This document shows positions 35,201 to 46,267 of a stretch of DNA of 64,000 bases, piece by piece. Location of the stretch: the NCBI GenBank assembly GCA_963931865.1, contig OZ007518.1, positions 10,369,052 through 10,433,051 on the forward strand, read 5' to 3'. The translations under genes and the position numbers were made by a program. The stretch's first letter is position 1. Every line of letters begins with the position of its first letter. The notes under the pieces were generated by a model. The model did not search any database and was not told the origin of the DNA. It saw only the letters and a program-made list of their open reading frames with translations. This stretch comes from Axinella damicornis. Taxonomy: Eukaryota > Porifera > Demospongiae > Axinellida > Axinellidae.

Positions 35201-35580
35201 AGCTGTCACCGCTGCCAGCAGCTGCTCCCCCAGCCCCCCTCCGCCCTCCTCCTCCACCCCCACACCGGCACCATCTTTGTCGGAACTAACCAAGTGAGTC
35301 CACCCCCCCTCCCCCCGTACTTCCTCCACTGCCTCTCGTCTGCCTTCCCCTCCCCCTCCCTTCCCCCCTCCCCCTCCCCCTTCCCCCCTCCCCCCTCCCT
35401 CCCTCCTCCCTCCCCCCTACTCCCCCTCCCCCCCCCGCTCCCCTCTTAGCTCGGAGCACTGGAGCCGTACCGTGATGATGAACAGCACTGTCCCAGAGGA
35501 GAGGTGGTCAGTCATGAGAGACCTCTCTGCGCAGCACTCTACAATGAGAACTTCAACCAGGTGGGCCACACACACACACA

Positions 35581-35635
<55 letters not shown>

Positions 35636-35946
35636 ATGCATATAGAAATACACATGTGTATGAACTTGATCTACTGATCATGAGGTACACTGGTATACTG
35701 TCCATGCAGGTTGTGAGTGGTTGTCACGGGTCAGTGGTGAGCGTGTGGGACACAGACTCTGGAGAGAAGACCATCCAGTTCTCCCGGTGCCACGGCAACA
35801 TGGAGATCACGGCAATGGCGTTTGATACAACTGGTAGACGTCTGGTGACCGGAGGGAGAGATGGCTCTCTCAAGATGTGGAACTTCAACAATGGTGCCTG
35901 CCTCTGTGTGCTGGACACATATTATAGTGTGGAGGTGTGTGTGTGT

Positions 35947-35977
<31 letters not shown>

Positions 35978-36071
35978 GGGGGGGGGGGTTGGTTATAATT
36001 ATGTCAGTATATGTACTGTGTGATTTGATTTGCGTGTGCATGTGGTGTGTTTGTGTGATGTGATGGTTGCA

Positions 36072-36136
<65 letters not shown>

Positions 36137-39100
36137 GTGTGTGTGCGTGTGTGTGTATGATGTGATGGGCGTGTGTATTTGATGTGTGTGTGGTGTACAC
36201 GTGAGTGTGCAGGTGTATTTCCTCCCACCAGGTGACAGGGATATGTTTCCTGAAGCAGAAGATTGTGGTCGGAGGATGGAGCAAGCAGCTTGCATGTTAC
36301 AGGTGATCAGAGTAATCTTACTCACCTCAATCCATAGATACAATTCTATCATATAACTTCTCTGTCTACCTTGAACTTTGAACTTTGAACCTCCAGGGAC
36401 ACACGGGAGCCGGATGATGTCATCCCGAAGTACTGGGGGTCGGGTGTCCACAAGGATGACATCCTCTGTCTGGGCCACCAGGAGCCCCACCTGCTGGCCT
36501 CCGGCGGGTACGATGGTGAGATCGCCGTGTGGAACGTGGACGTGGAGAGACCTCTACGCCGGCTGAACGCCAGCGGCCCTGCCTGTGGTAGCAGACGGTG
36601 CCACCCTGCACAGAGCAGCAGTCTCCTTCGTGGCGGCAAATCCAAGGGTGTTGGTAGTGAACAAAAGAATTGTGATGGTGTGAGGAGTGACGGTGTGCAG
36701 GGGGTGGGGTCCCGAAGAGGAAAGGACGAACGTGCTGTTGAAAAGGTGGGTGGAGCCATTGTCCCACAATCAACCTTCTTCTGTAACCCAGCTCTTGTTA
36801 GTGTACTGTCCGTCACTGAGGGTGCATGTTTCAGGTCATGTTTCTCAGGACGCGTCCCCAGGACAAGCACACCGCGACACTGGTGGCGTGTGGTGCCGGG
36901 GGCTGGGTCTACTTCTGGAACATCCACGGCGGGGGGCTGGTGGGGGAGTTTAGCGTGTGGGATGCTAACCGTCCCAAGCTTGAGGAGGGCCGGAGGCACC
37001 TGGAGTCCGCCACCGCTCTCCGAGGGGACGGGGAGGACGCCGTGCTGTTCACCGGCACCTCCACCGGATACATACAGGTGGGGGACAGAGGAACTACAGT
37101 GACAGCATTGACAGATTAGGTACCTCTTATGGATATGAGCATAATAATTATGGCAGGTCATATTTGAAGTACAGTGTGATTGTCCCATGATGATCATATG
37201 CACCTATTAGCTGGCCCATGTGGCATTAGGGCCTATGTAGGCTATGTTAGCCTCGTTCCCAGTCCCACGCCCAGCTTTTCGTTGCTTGCACCAAGTGACG
37301 AAAAGCTGGACGTGTGACTGGGAACGAGGCTAGGCCTAAGTGTGGGTTAGAATCATACTGGGGCTTTGATATGGAGCATGCAGTTTATCATTTCTAAAAA
37401 TGCATTACAGTTGTGGGACATCAGTGACTACTGTGTGCACGTGATCGGTCCCACGCCAGTGACACACCCCCCACCCCTCCTCCTGGCCTGGCGTGCTCAC
37501 CTCAGCAGCATCGTCTCCATCGACCTCGCCGAGAGCAAGGGGCTGGTCGTCACAGCCTCCACTGACTGCTGTGTGCGGGTGTGGACCGTGCAAGGGAGGT
37601 ACATCGGTGAGATGAACCGACATGGCTCCCTGAGCTCTCCTTCATGGTGTGGAGAGAGAGAGATGAGGAGAGTCAGAGCCTGAAGTTTAGGAGTGAGAAA
37701 ATTATGCAAGGCATTAAAAGTCGACCATAAGCAGCTAGATTGCGCGGACTGATTGACCGTGATCACACTGATTGATCGTGGTCATGCTGATTGATCGTAG
37801 TCACGCTGATTGATCGTGGTCACGCTGATTGACCATGATCAAACTGATTGATTGCAATCGCACTGTGATGGTTTTGCTTCCCTAGGAACATTTGGTGAGA
37901 AGGTTTCCTGGCAACTGACCCACCCCCTCAACCCCTCCCTTCTCCCCCGGAAGACGCCCCCAGGGGTCAACAGGGCCGCCTCCTTCCGGACAATGCAGAT
38001 TGTATCGGGACCCATCATGTCCAAGTGGAAGTAAGTTGCTCTGTCACAGGAGATAAAATATGTCTAGCCAACTTACCAGGACAGCACAGGCCATGCATGT
38101 GTTGACCTTGTCAGTGGCATATATACATCCCTGCATGTAAGCCATCCAGGCTAGGTGCTGAGATGAACCACCTGCTATGCTATAGCAGCTACGTACGGTC
38201 CAAAGTCGGCTAGCTAGAGTGGGTGACACATTACGTAAGTCACTAGTTGGTCAAAATTAATATCAGCAATTAAAGCCTTGTTAGAAATGACTTATGGTCT
38301 CCGATAGCAGTTAGCTTTTTGTGACAACAGTCATAATATTCACAGACATAGTTCAAACAACCTAGTCTCGGTACCAGATTCCCATATTCTGGTTCCGAGA
38401 CTACCTTGATCCTTTCTTCTGCATGTGTCTTGAGTCACCGTGTACTGTCACAACCAAAAAGAACAGCAGCCTCTGTACGTGTAGCTCAATCCCAGGCCAT
38501 TCCCACCTGCTGGCTTTCTTCACGTACAGTTGAAACTGCAGCCTCTGCACATGATAGCTACAAGAACTGCCATGTCAAGCAACCTTTTACATTTCGTGTG
38601 TGCAGGTTGGCCAAGAATCTCTTCCGTGTGTTTCGGAGGTACGCGAGCGACAAGAGTGGTGAGGTCAGTGACCCCTCCTCCCACCTGCCAGCGGGGGACA
38701 GCCGGGAGAGCACAGACGTCCTGGGAAGGTGAAGCAACCATCTGTGTGAATGCTGTTGCTATGACAACATAACCATTGCTGCCACTGCATAACCAGTGTG
38801 GAAATGTGCACTATAGCTAGTGCAACAAAATTTAATGCGAGGACTTGGTAGTGTTAGGGTAGTGACCTCGCCCTCTAGCCTCATTCTTCCCACCACTGCA
38901 TGCAATAAGTTGGTAAAAGACCGGGTGGTCATGTTCCGGGCCTCTCTGCCCAAGTTTTGCATAAGGAGGTTACAGAACCATTTATTGTACGAGGCAGCCA
39001 GTAGCCTCAGATTATGCCGGGTGCAGCCAGGGGACAGTGGTCTAGTTGTCTTGAACTCACTCTGTAGTGTCATTCCCCGACTCTTTCCACCACTGAGCAA

Positions 39101-39598
39101 CAAAACTTGGGCAGAGACGCCTGGGAACGTGACTATCTGGTCTATTACTGACTGACTTATTACATAAGGAGGCTACAGAACCATTTATTGTACGAGGCAG
39201 CCAGTAGCCTCACACTATGTATGGTGGAGCCAGGGGTCTAGTAATATGTCTCATCGATGTCTTGTCCACACAGGTTCTACGAGCGTAAGACCAGGTTGCG
39301 GCAGCCAATAGTTCCCTCCAGGCTGAAGCACACAGATGGCAGACTGACTGGCATCTACAATACACTCAAGTGTACTGACATCCACGACCTCTCCAAGTGC
39401 AAGCTACCGCCACTGTCAGTACCGGCAGCCAGTGGTGGAGGTGGTGTGGGGGGTGAGGCCAGGGCGCCAGAGACCGCCACCAGCAGAGGAGACAACAAAC
39501 TCCCGAAGTTTGAGCACACAGAGCAGACTCTGTTGCCCATGCTGCACCAGAGCAGGAGAGTGACCGTCACCATGGCAACCACTGGCGGGAGGAGATGA
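29090..39598 (+). CDS. EF-hand and WD-repeat protein, WDR49/WDR64-like
   Basis: Twenty-one exons: 29090-29566, 29988-30104, 30502-30555, 30808-30908, 31248-31428, 31699-31880, 32405-32529, 33354-33430, 33606-33789, 34448-34512, 34992-35075, 35159-35293, 35450-35560, 35710-35934, 36232-36302, 36397-36745, 36835-37077, 37411-37606, 37886-38030, 38606-38728, 39274-39598. Total 3570 nt, 1189 residues, every phase consistent. A charged N-terminus (about 160 residues) precedes two EF-hand loops, DENGSDGLDIDEF and DTNCDGTVDWDEF (the second split by an intron). WD blades follow, e.g. VVSVCKDGTLCFWKS, ATGGLDRALRFWNPYVTGKP, LVTGGRDGSLKMWN, LLASGGYDGEIAVWN and VVTASTDCCVRVWT. The NPYVTGKP blade and overall EF-hand plus WD order match WDR49/WDR64 (a family associated with motile cilia and sperm; recalled). 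The C-terminal 150 residues are low-complexity. The first ATG has a good context (GCAATGG). Confidence 0.92.
29872..29945 (+). repeat. tRNA-like sequence (tRNA pseudogene or SINE head)
   Basis: In the first WD-gene intron. Has an A-box-like TGGCTCAGTTGG and a B-box GGTTCAAGTC at about the right spacing, and outer complementary ends (GTGCTGC/GCAGCAC). Anticodon and T stems do not fold well, so not a working tRNA by eye. Confidence 0.45.
31881..32262 (+). repeat. (CTGT)n-type microsatellite starting at a 5' splice site
   Basis: About 380 bp of TCTGTCTG/TATC/CATC repeats start directly at the donor of exon 6 (TG|GTCTGTGT). All frames are open because of the repeat; the Cys-Leu-Ser peptides are not genes. 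Confidence 0.9.
32513..33160 (+). repeat. 50-bp tandem repeat, about 13 perfect copies, each with a 5' splice site
   Basis: Thirteen essentially identical 50-bp units beginning with the last 15-20 bases of exon 7 and its donor (ACCAAACAGG|GTACGC). Because 50 is not a multiple of three and no stop occurs, all three forward frames are open, producing three overlapping ORFs of 170-310 codons that are artefacts. Lack of any divergence means recent expansion or homogenisation. Confidence 0.95.
33715..34110 (+). repeat. 109-bp tandem repeat containing the exon 9 donor
   Basis: The last about 70 bp of exon 9 plus its 5' splice site and 40 bp of intron are repeated: donors (AACATCATCG|GTGAG) fall at 33789, 33898, 34007 and 34107, spacings 109, 109 and 100. 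Copies 2-4 have a small deletion in the exon part (GACTAC lost) and lack upstream acceptors. Confidence 0.9.
34655..34900 (+). repeat. 22-23-bp GC-rich minisatellite
   Basis: About nine units of CACAGGGCAGCCCCACCCC type in intron 10 of the WD gene. Confidence 0.85.
35300..35449 (+). repeat. Polypyrimidine (CCCCTCCCT)n tract abutting exon 13 acceptor
   Basis: About 140 bp of C/T repeats end at the 3' splice site (CTTAG|CTCGG) of WD-gene exon 13. Confidence 0.85.
35935..35988 (+). repeat. (GT)n plus 28-bp poly-G starting at exon 14 donor
   Basis: Exon 14 ends GGAG and the intron starts GTGTGTGT..., then an uninterrupted G run 35961-35988. A second GT tract lies at 36075-36155. Confidence 0.9.
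37248..37332. mobile_element. Hairpin MITE-like element, TAGCCTCGTTCCCAG family
   Basis: 85-bp palindrome in WD-gene intron 17: TAGCCTCGTTCCCAGTCC, inner arm CCAGCTTTTCGT, reverse complement ending GGGAACGAGGCTA. Confidence 0.85.
37735..37860 (+). repeat. About 19-bp tandem repeat
   Basis: Six units of CTGATTGATCGTGGTCACG type in intron 18 of the WD gene. Confidence 0.8.
38362..38402. repeat. Short palindrome, TAGTCTCGGTACCAGA family
   Basis: 41-bp hairpin starting TAGTCTCGGTACCAGATTCC and closing with TCTGGTTCCGAGACTA. The same family recurs at 46268-46323 and 63590-63633. Confidence 0.75.
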
Positions 39599-40102
39599 GG
39601 CATGGGGAATAATAGTACATTGATACAGAATCAGATACATGTAGATATTCAGTATTTGCAGCTTGTGTGATTAAACTGACACTGCTATTTCAAGGATCAC
39701 TGTCAGATCCTAGCCTTAATTATTGTTCCCATGGGCCTCACCACCTCCAGTTTTGCAGTAGCTACCACAATTAGGGATCAAAAACTGGAGGTGGAAAAGG
39801 CTGGCATGCATGGGAAGGAGGCTATAGCCTGTACCCATGCTGTAATAATGGCATAGTATGTATAGCTCGAGCTCAAGACCTAAGCAGCCCCACCCACAAA
39901 ACTGCTTGCATGAAAGGGCTAGCCAGTCCCACATGTTCACAGTGCCATGCAGGCATGGACACCATAATTAAGATACTATAGATGTACAGAGAGCTTGAAA
40001 GTATACATTCAAGCATATATCCAATATAACACAATCAACAGACTACAGCTCAAGCACAGATAATATGAACCTCCGGTTTATATTATCTGTGGCTCAAGTT
40101 TG
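39599..40102. other. Intergenic region between convergent WD gene and first TRAF-like gene
   Basis: About 500 bp with both 3' UTRs. Contains an imperfect inverted repeat at 39712-39833 (CCACCTCCAGTTTT / AAAAACTGGAGGTGG arms, ends TAGCC / GGCTA) whose relatives recur beside each TRAF-like gene (41715, 43520, 47925, 50185). Confidence 0.55.
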
Positions 40103-41389
40103 TCACTTCAGGTCAAAGCTAACAATCCTAAGCTGTAGACAGTCATCTTTCAAGTACTGAGTGTTCGTGTCAGCTTTGTACCCCAGGTCAGAGTGGGCAA
40201 TGAATTTAGTATCATTCCAAACAGAGCGATAAGATGACCTTCTGAACACTCCCTCCACTCTCCTGGTGAAGTGGTTGTGGTCTCCAAGCTGGTTCAGTAG
40301 TTGAATGGTGATGGTGCAGGGTCTAGGCCATCGCAGCTGATCATCAAAATCACCTTCTGCAACATTCATCCATACTTTAATGTGATCATGATTGCCCTGA
40401 GGTAGTAAACCAATATTATTGATCTTATACCCTAGATGTGTGTAGAAGGAAGGACTCCTCCAGAAGGATTTCTTCGTCATGTGCATTTGAAACTTTGTGA
40501 TAGTGAACTTAAGAATGTAATTCTCCAGACTCCCAACCTTCACCTGAAGGGTATCAATCTGCTGCTGCTGCTCCTTGATTTGTTGGTCTTTCTGCATCTT
40601 CATCGAGGTGGACACCATGACCACATTATCAATCTGTTGCTGCTGCTCCCTAATTTGTTGATCTTTCTCTTGGAGTAGCTTCATCATGCTCATCACGGAG
40701 GCGGACACCATCACCAGGTGCCTCTGAGTGTTCTCCTCCATGTGTCTCGCTGTGTCTTTACGTCGTATCTTCTCAGTGCATCCGGAGTGGCTGAACTCAC
40801 ACTCCACCACCTGCAGTGGACACTCACTGCAATGGTGCTCCAGCCTGCCACGTTCAACAGTGCCAACCCCGCAGTCGTTGGGGCAAGGTAGGGGGTACTT
40901 CTCACACAGTGGCCAGTGCTCATTGGCTACACGTTCATAGGTAGCCTCAAACTGGCAGTAGGGGCAGGAAAACTTGCGTTTGGGGCACGAGTTGCGGAGA
41001 TGGACTGGTAGGTTGCGTCTTTTGGGCTGTTCCCCACAACTGTTGGGGCAGTCAACGTCAACGTACTGACAGTCTGTGTCCAGATGTGTGTCCAGTTCTC
41101 GCAGCACACCCTTCCAGCCACACCCATGATCCTTCACCCTACAGTACACACGGAGGGCTAGGATCTTGCGCTCCAACTTTCTATCAATGAACACTTGGAA
41201 TCCAGCTTTGCGACAGAGGGGGCAGTGGCCACCATTCCTGAGAATTTGACTGATGCAGCCACAACAGAAGTTCCCCCCACAGCAGTCAGTGAGTTGTGGT
41301 TCCTTCAGCACTTCATGACAGATTGGACACTGGTAGTCCTCAGGAAGGGGCTCAGTGAACTCAGGCTCAGGAGGGTTGGGAGAGGCCAT
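40103..41389 (-). CDS. RING/TRAF-like protein A (single exon)
   Basis: 428 residues, no intron. Domain order: RING-like finger (residues about 21-60: CPICHEVLKEP, DCCGGNFCCGC, CPLC), three to four TRAF-type zinc fingers (about 85-230, e.g. CPNSCG, CPYCQFEATYERVANEHW, CPNDCGVGTVERGRLEHH), a coiled coil with two copies of KDQQIxEQQQQID (about 240-290), and a C-terminal MATH/TRAF-C-like domain ([29 protein letters not shown]). TRAF proteins trimerise through the coiled coil and link receptors to ubiquitin signalling; this role is inferred. The usual zinc-binding His of the RING (CGH) is replaced (CGG). It is the first of four adjacent paralogues on this strand. Confidence 0.9.
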   Translation of the reverse strand: MASPNPPEPEFTEPLPEDYQCPICHEVLKEPQLTDCCGGNFCCGCISQILRNGGHCPLCRKAGFQVFIDRKLERKILALRVYCRVKDHGCGWKGVLRELDTHLDTDCQYVDVDCPNSCGEQPKRRNLPVHLRNSCPKRKFSCPYCQFEATYERVANEHWPLCEKYPLPCPNDCGVGTVERGRLEHHCSECPLQVVECEFSHSGCTEKIRRKDTARHMEENTQRHLVMVSASVMSMMKLLQEKDQQIREQQQQIDNVVMVSTSMKMQKDQQIKEQQQQIDTLQVKVGSLENYILKFTITKFQMHMTKKSFWRSPSFYTHLGYKINNIGLLPQGNHDHIKVWMNVAEGDFDDQLRWPRPCTITIQLLNQLGDHNHFTRRVEGVFRRSSYRSVWNDTKFIAHSDLGYKADTNTQYLKDDCLQLRIVSFDLK

Positions 41390-42060
41390 TTTGAAACACC
41401 TGAATAATTCCTATCTTAATGGAATTCATTGGAAGGCAATGAATACGGCTGTAACTTCCTGTAGTTGTTGCTATGACAACAAGATATTCATATGCCAGGA
41501 CTGCATGTTGACAGTATAACATCATGTCACCAGAGGATAGTCAATTTGTCCCATCGTGGCCAGAATATGAATATGTTCTGCCTTGTACGTATTTCTTGTG
41601 CAGGGTCTACCCCCCACTCAAGAGCCTAGGAATGAGGCTACTTCTTCCTGTGCTATTATTGCACACCTGATTTTTTGCAGTGTGTGAACAATCCAACACT
41701 GTGATCACTGTCTGGGCCTAGCCTTGTGCCAATGTGCCTTTGCCACCTCTGGTTTCTTCAACTTTCATGATTGCTGCAGGAATCAAAAACTGGAGGTGGA
41801 AAAGACTGGCCCTGCATGACGCTAGCGCTATAGATATTATATGGCCTGTATTTGATCAACATACCCAACATCATATAATATAACCCTGAATAATATGGTA
41901 CATAGAGCGCAGCCCACCCACAAACTGGAAAGAGCTATAACCAGCCACATAACATACAGTGTGATGCAGGCATGGACTAAGAAGACTATATTATACATAG
42001 CTAGTACCCTTCAGAGAAAAAAACAACGTAAACTCGGACTACAGCTCTAGATCTAGTTTG
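41390..42060. other. Duplicated spacer between TRAF-like A and B
   Basis: No gene. Much of it is repeated nearly verbatim at 43267-43862 and, more diverged, at 45172-45430 and 49830-50320, showing that the duplicated unit includes flanking DNA. Confidence 0.6.
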
Positions 42061-43266
42061 TCACTTCAGGTCAATGTTAACAATCCTAAACAGTAGACAG
42101 TCATCTTTCAAGTACTGAGTGTTCCTGTCAGCTTTGTACCCCAGGTCAGAGTGGGCAATGAATGTACTATCACTCCAAACTGTGTTTGTGAACCCAAGAG
42201 TCGGCCTTCTGAACTCTCCCTCCACTCTCTTGGTGAAGTGGTTGTGGTCTCCGAGCTGGTTCAGTAGTTGAATGGTGATGGTGCAGGCTCTAGGCCATCG
42301 CAGCTGATCATCAAAATCACCTACTCCAACTCTCATCCATACTCTAATGTGATCATGAGTGCCCTGAGGTTGTACACGAAGATCACAGATCCTATACCCT
42401 ATGCCTCCTGGATGTGTGTAGAAGGAAGGGCTATACCAGAAGGATTGGTTTGTCTTGTGCTTCTGAAACTTTGTCATAGTGAACTTAACAATGTGATTCT
42501 CTAGACACCTAACCTTCACCTGAAGGGTATCAATTTGTTGCTGCTGCTCCTTGATTTGTTGGTCTTTCTCTTGGATTAGCCTCATCATCATGACCAGGTG
42601 TTTCTGAGTGTTCTCCTCCATGTGTCTCGCTGTGTCTTTACGTCGTATCTTCTCAGTGCATCCGGAGTGGCTGAACTCACACTCCACCACCTGCAGTGGG
42701 CACTCACTCTGATGGTGCTCCAGCCTGCCACGTTCAACAGTGCCAACCCCACAGTCATTGGGGCAAGGTAGGGGGTACTTCTCACACTCTGGCCAGTGCT
42801 TATTGGCTACATGTTCATAGGTAGCCTTATACTGGCAGTAGGGGCAGGAAAACTTGCGTTTGGGGCACGAGTTGTGAAGGTGGTCTGGTAGGTTGCGTCT
42901 TTTGGGCCGTTCCCCACAACCGTTGGGGCAGTCAACAGCAACGTACTGACAGTCTGTGTCCAGATGTGCGTCCAGTTCTCGCAGTGCTCCCTTCCAACCA
43001 CACCCACGATCCTTCACCCTACAGTACACACGGAGGGCTAGGATCTTGCGTTCCAACTTTCTATCAATGAGCACTTGGAATCCAGCTTTGCGACAGAGGG
43101 GGCAGTGGCCACCATTCCTGAGAATTTGACTGATGCAGCCACGACAGAAGTTCCCCCCACAGCAGTCAGTAACTTGTGGCTCCTTCAGCACTTCATGACA
43201 GATTGGACACTGGTAGTCCTCGGGAAGGGGCTCAGTGAACTCAGGCTCAGGAGGGTTAGAGGCCAT
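42061..43266 (-). CDS. RING/TRAF-like protein B (single exon)
   Basis: 401 residues from the ATG at 43266 (MASNPPEPEF); the frame stays open upstream to 43512 but the paralogues start here. Same order as A: RING-like (CPICHEVLKEP, CCGGNFCRGC), TRAF zinc fingers, one copy of the KDQQIKEQQQQID coiled-coil block, and TRAF-C-like domain with SFYTHPGGIGYRI and [12 protein letters not shown]. It is very similar to A, C and D along its length, so the copies are recent or undergo conversion. No intron. Confidence 0.9.
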   Translation of the reverse strand: MASNPPEPEFTEPLPEDYQCPICHEVLKEPQVTDCCGGNFCRGCISQILRNGGHCPLCRKAGFQVLIDRKLERKILALRVYCRVKDRGCGWKGALRELDAHLDTDCQYVAVDCPNGCGERPKRRNLPDHLHNSCPKRKFSCPYCQYKATYEHVANKHWPECEKYPLPCPNDCGVGTVERGRLEHHQSECPLQVVECEFSHSGCTEKIRRKDTARHMEENTQKHLVMMMRLIQEKDQQIKEQQQQIDTLQVKVRCLENHIVKFTMTKFQKHKTNQSFWYSPSFYTHPGGIGYRICDLRVQPQGTHDHIRVWMRVGVGDFDDQLRWPRACTITIQLLNQLGDHNHFTKRVEGEFRRPTLGFTNTVWSDSTFIAHSDLGYKADRNTQYLKDDCLLFRIVNIDLK

Positions 43267-43862
43267 TTTAAAACACCTGAATAATATCTTAATGGGATTC
43301 ATTGGAAGCCAATGAATACGGCTGTAACTTCCTGTAGTTGTTGCTATGAATTTGTCCCTTCGTGGCCAGAATATGTTCTGCCTTGTACGTATTTCTTGTG
43401 CAGGGTCCACCCGCAGCCCACTCAAGAGCCTAGGAATGAGGCTACTTCTTCCTGTGCTATTATTGCACACCTGATTTTTTGCAGTGTGTGAACAATCCAA
43501 CACTGTGATCACTGTCTGGGCCTAGCCTTGTGCCATTGTGCCTTTGCCACCTCTGGTTTCTTCAACTTTCATGATTGCTGGAGGAATCAAAAACTGGAGG
43601 TGGAAAAGACTGGCCCTGATGCTAGCGCTATAGATATTATACGGCCTGTATTTGATCAACATACCCAACATCGTATAATATAACCCTGAATAATATGGTA
43701 CATAGAGCTCGAGAGCAGCCCCACCCACAAATTGTAGAGAGCTATAACCAGCCACATAACATACAGTGTGATGCAGGCATGGACTAAGAAGACTATACAT
43801 AGTAGCTACCCTTCAGAGAAAAAAAACACGTAAACTCGGACTACAGCTCTAGATCTAGTTTG

Positions 43863-45171
43863 TCACTTCAGGTCAATGCTAACAATCCTAAACAGTAGAC
43901 AGTCATCTTTCAAGTACTGAGTGTTCCTGTCAGCTTTGTACCCCAGGTCAGAGTGGGCAATGAATGTACCATCTCTCCAAACTGTGGTGAATAACCCAAG
44001 AAAATTTAATGACCATCTGAACACTCCCCGCACTCTCTTGGTGAAGTGGTTGTGATCTCCGAGCTGGTTCAGTAGTGGTGCAGGCTCTTGGCCATTGCAG
44101 CTGATCATCAAAATCACCCTTTGCAACATTCATCCATACTTTAATGTGGTCATGAGTGTGCTGAGGGTCTACACAAAGACCACAGATCCTATACCCTATG
44201 CCTCCTGGATGTGTGTAGAAGGAAGGGCTAGTCCAGGAGCTTCTGTTCGTCTTGTGCTTCTGAAACTCTGTCATAGTGAATTTATGAATGTGATTCTCTA
44301 GACTCCCAACCTTCACCTGAAGGGCATCAATCTGTTGCTGCTGCTCCTTGATTTGTTGGTCTTTCTCTTCGAACAGCATCTTCATCGAGGTGGACACCAT
44401 GACCACATTATCAATCTGTTGCTGCTGCTCCTTGATTTGTTGATCTTTCTCTTGGAGTAGCTTCATCATGCTCATCATGGAGGTAGACACCATGACCAGG
44501 TGCTTCTGAGTGTTCTCCTCCATGTGTCTTGCTGTGTCTTTACGTCGTATCTTCTCAGTGCATCCGGAGTGGCTGAACTCACACTCCACCACCTGCAGTG
44601 GGCACTCACTGCGATGGTGCTCCAGCCTGCCACGTTCAACAGTGCCAACCCCACAGTCGTTGGGGCATGGTAAGGGGTACTTCTCACACTGTGGCCAGTG
44701 CTCATTGGCTACACGTTCATAGGTAGCCTTAAACTGGCAGTAGGGGCAGGAAAACTTGCGTTTGGGGCAGGAGTTGCGCAGGTGGTCTGGTAGGTTGCGT
44801 CTTTTGGGTCGTTCCCCACAACCGTTGGGGCAGTCAACAGCAACGTACTGACAGTCTGTGTCCAGATGTGTGTCCAGTTCTCGCAGCACACCCTTCCAGC
44901 CACACCCACGATCCTTCACCCGACAGTACACCTGGAGGGCTAGGATCTTGCGCTCCAACTTTCTATCAATGAGCACTTGGAATCCAGCTTTGCGACAGAA
45001 GGGGCAGTGGCCACCATTCTTGAGAATTTGACTGATGCAGCCACGACAGAAGTTCCCCCCACAGCAGTCAGTAACTTGTGGCTCCTTCAGCACTTCATGA
45101 CAGATTGGACACTGGTAGTCCTCAGGAAGGGGCTCAGTGAACTCAGGCTCAGGAGGGTTGGGAGAGGCCAT
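43863..45171 (-). pseudogene. RING/TRAF-like gene C, frameshifted in the TRAF-C domain
   Basis: Start ATG 45171 (MASPNPPEPEF). The RING, zinc fingers and a coiled coil with two KDQQIKEQQQQID blocks are intact. Relative to A, B and D, 11 bp are missing near 44075 (between TTCAGTAG and TGGTGCAGG), so the frame shifts: the protein would end about 407 residues after ..DDQLQWPRACTT with an unrelated tail (stop at 43948), while the original TRAF-C ending (LLNQLGDHNHF to YLKDDCLLFRI) remains open in another frame to 43863. It may be a pseudogene or a C-terminally altered protein. Confidence 0.8.
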
Positions 45172-45688
45172 TTTGGAACACACAACATAAACACAATCTT
45201 ATTCATACCTTAATGGAATGCAGTGAATATGGCTGTATCTTCCCTGTAGTTGTTGCTATGGCAACAAGATATTCATATGCCAGGACTGCATGTGGACAGT
45301 ATAATATCATGTCACCAGAGGATAGTTAATTTTGTCCCATCGTGGCCAGAATAATTATGTTCTGCCTTGTACGTATTTCTTGTGCAGGGTCCACCCCCCA
45401 CTCAAGAGCCTGGGAATGAGGCTACTTCTGCCTGTGCTTTTTTCTATGAAACTTTAGTGCAGAATACGCTGAGCACTTACTTTAGCATACTAGCTAGCCT
45501 ACTTGCTGTTGGTACTATATTAGCTAGCTAGCCCAAAAGTGTACACTAGCACTGTCCCAGAGGAGAGGTGGTCATGCAGTCATGAGAGAGCACTCTGCGC
45601 AGCACTCTATACAATGAGAACTTCCAGGTGGGCCATACACACACACACTACACCATGCTACATGCACACACACACTGTGACACACATA

Positions 45689-45778
45689 TAGCCTCGTTCC
45701 CAGGCCTCTACCCCAGCTTTTGTCGCTTGCAGTACGAAAAGCGACAAAAGCTGTGGTGGAGGCCTGGGAACGAGGCTA
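45689..45778. mobile_element. Hairpin MITE-like element, TAGCCTCGTTCCCAG family
   Basis: 90-bp palindrome inside the WD pseudogene: TAGCCTCGTTCCCAGGCC, arm CAGCTTTTGTCGCTT, and the reverse complement ending GGGAACGAGGCTA. The original gene lacks it at the corresponding place, so it inserted after the duplication. (CA)n tracts flank it. Confidence 0.88.
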
Positions 45779-46267
45779 CACACACATACACACACACACA
45801 CACCATGCTACATGCACACGCACACACACACACACACAACACACACACACACAACACACACACACACACACAACACACACACACAACACACACACACACA
45901 CAACACACACACACACACCATGCTACATGCACACACACACCATGCATATACAACATACACAAATTATAACACGCATACACATGAACAACTCTGACTATAA
46001 TCGGTACACTGGTATACTCTCCATGCAGGTGGTGAGTGGTTGTCACGGGTCAGTGGTGGGTGTGTGGGACGTCTCTTCTCTACACATCATCTGTAGCTAT
46101 AGCTAGGTCACATGGTAATAACGCTAAACCAGTGCATGGGTGCTGCAATACGTACCCTACATAGGTTGTTAGTTGGCCAAAATTAATATCAGAAATTAAT
46201 CGATAACAGTTAGCTTTTGTGACTACTTATTCACAGACATATATAGCTCAAACAGCCTTATTGATCC

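Noticed and set aside
36349..37203. 284-codon reverse-strand ORF over the WD gene
   Set aside because: Antisense shadow of exons 16 and 17, which are in phase and conserved on the + strand.
43267..43512. Upstream extension of TRAF-like B by 82 codons
   Set aside because: The extra sequence is duplicated flank DNA that is non-coding next to A; paralogues start at the conserved MAS(P)NPPEPEF.
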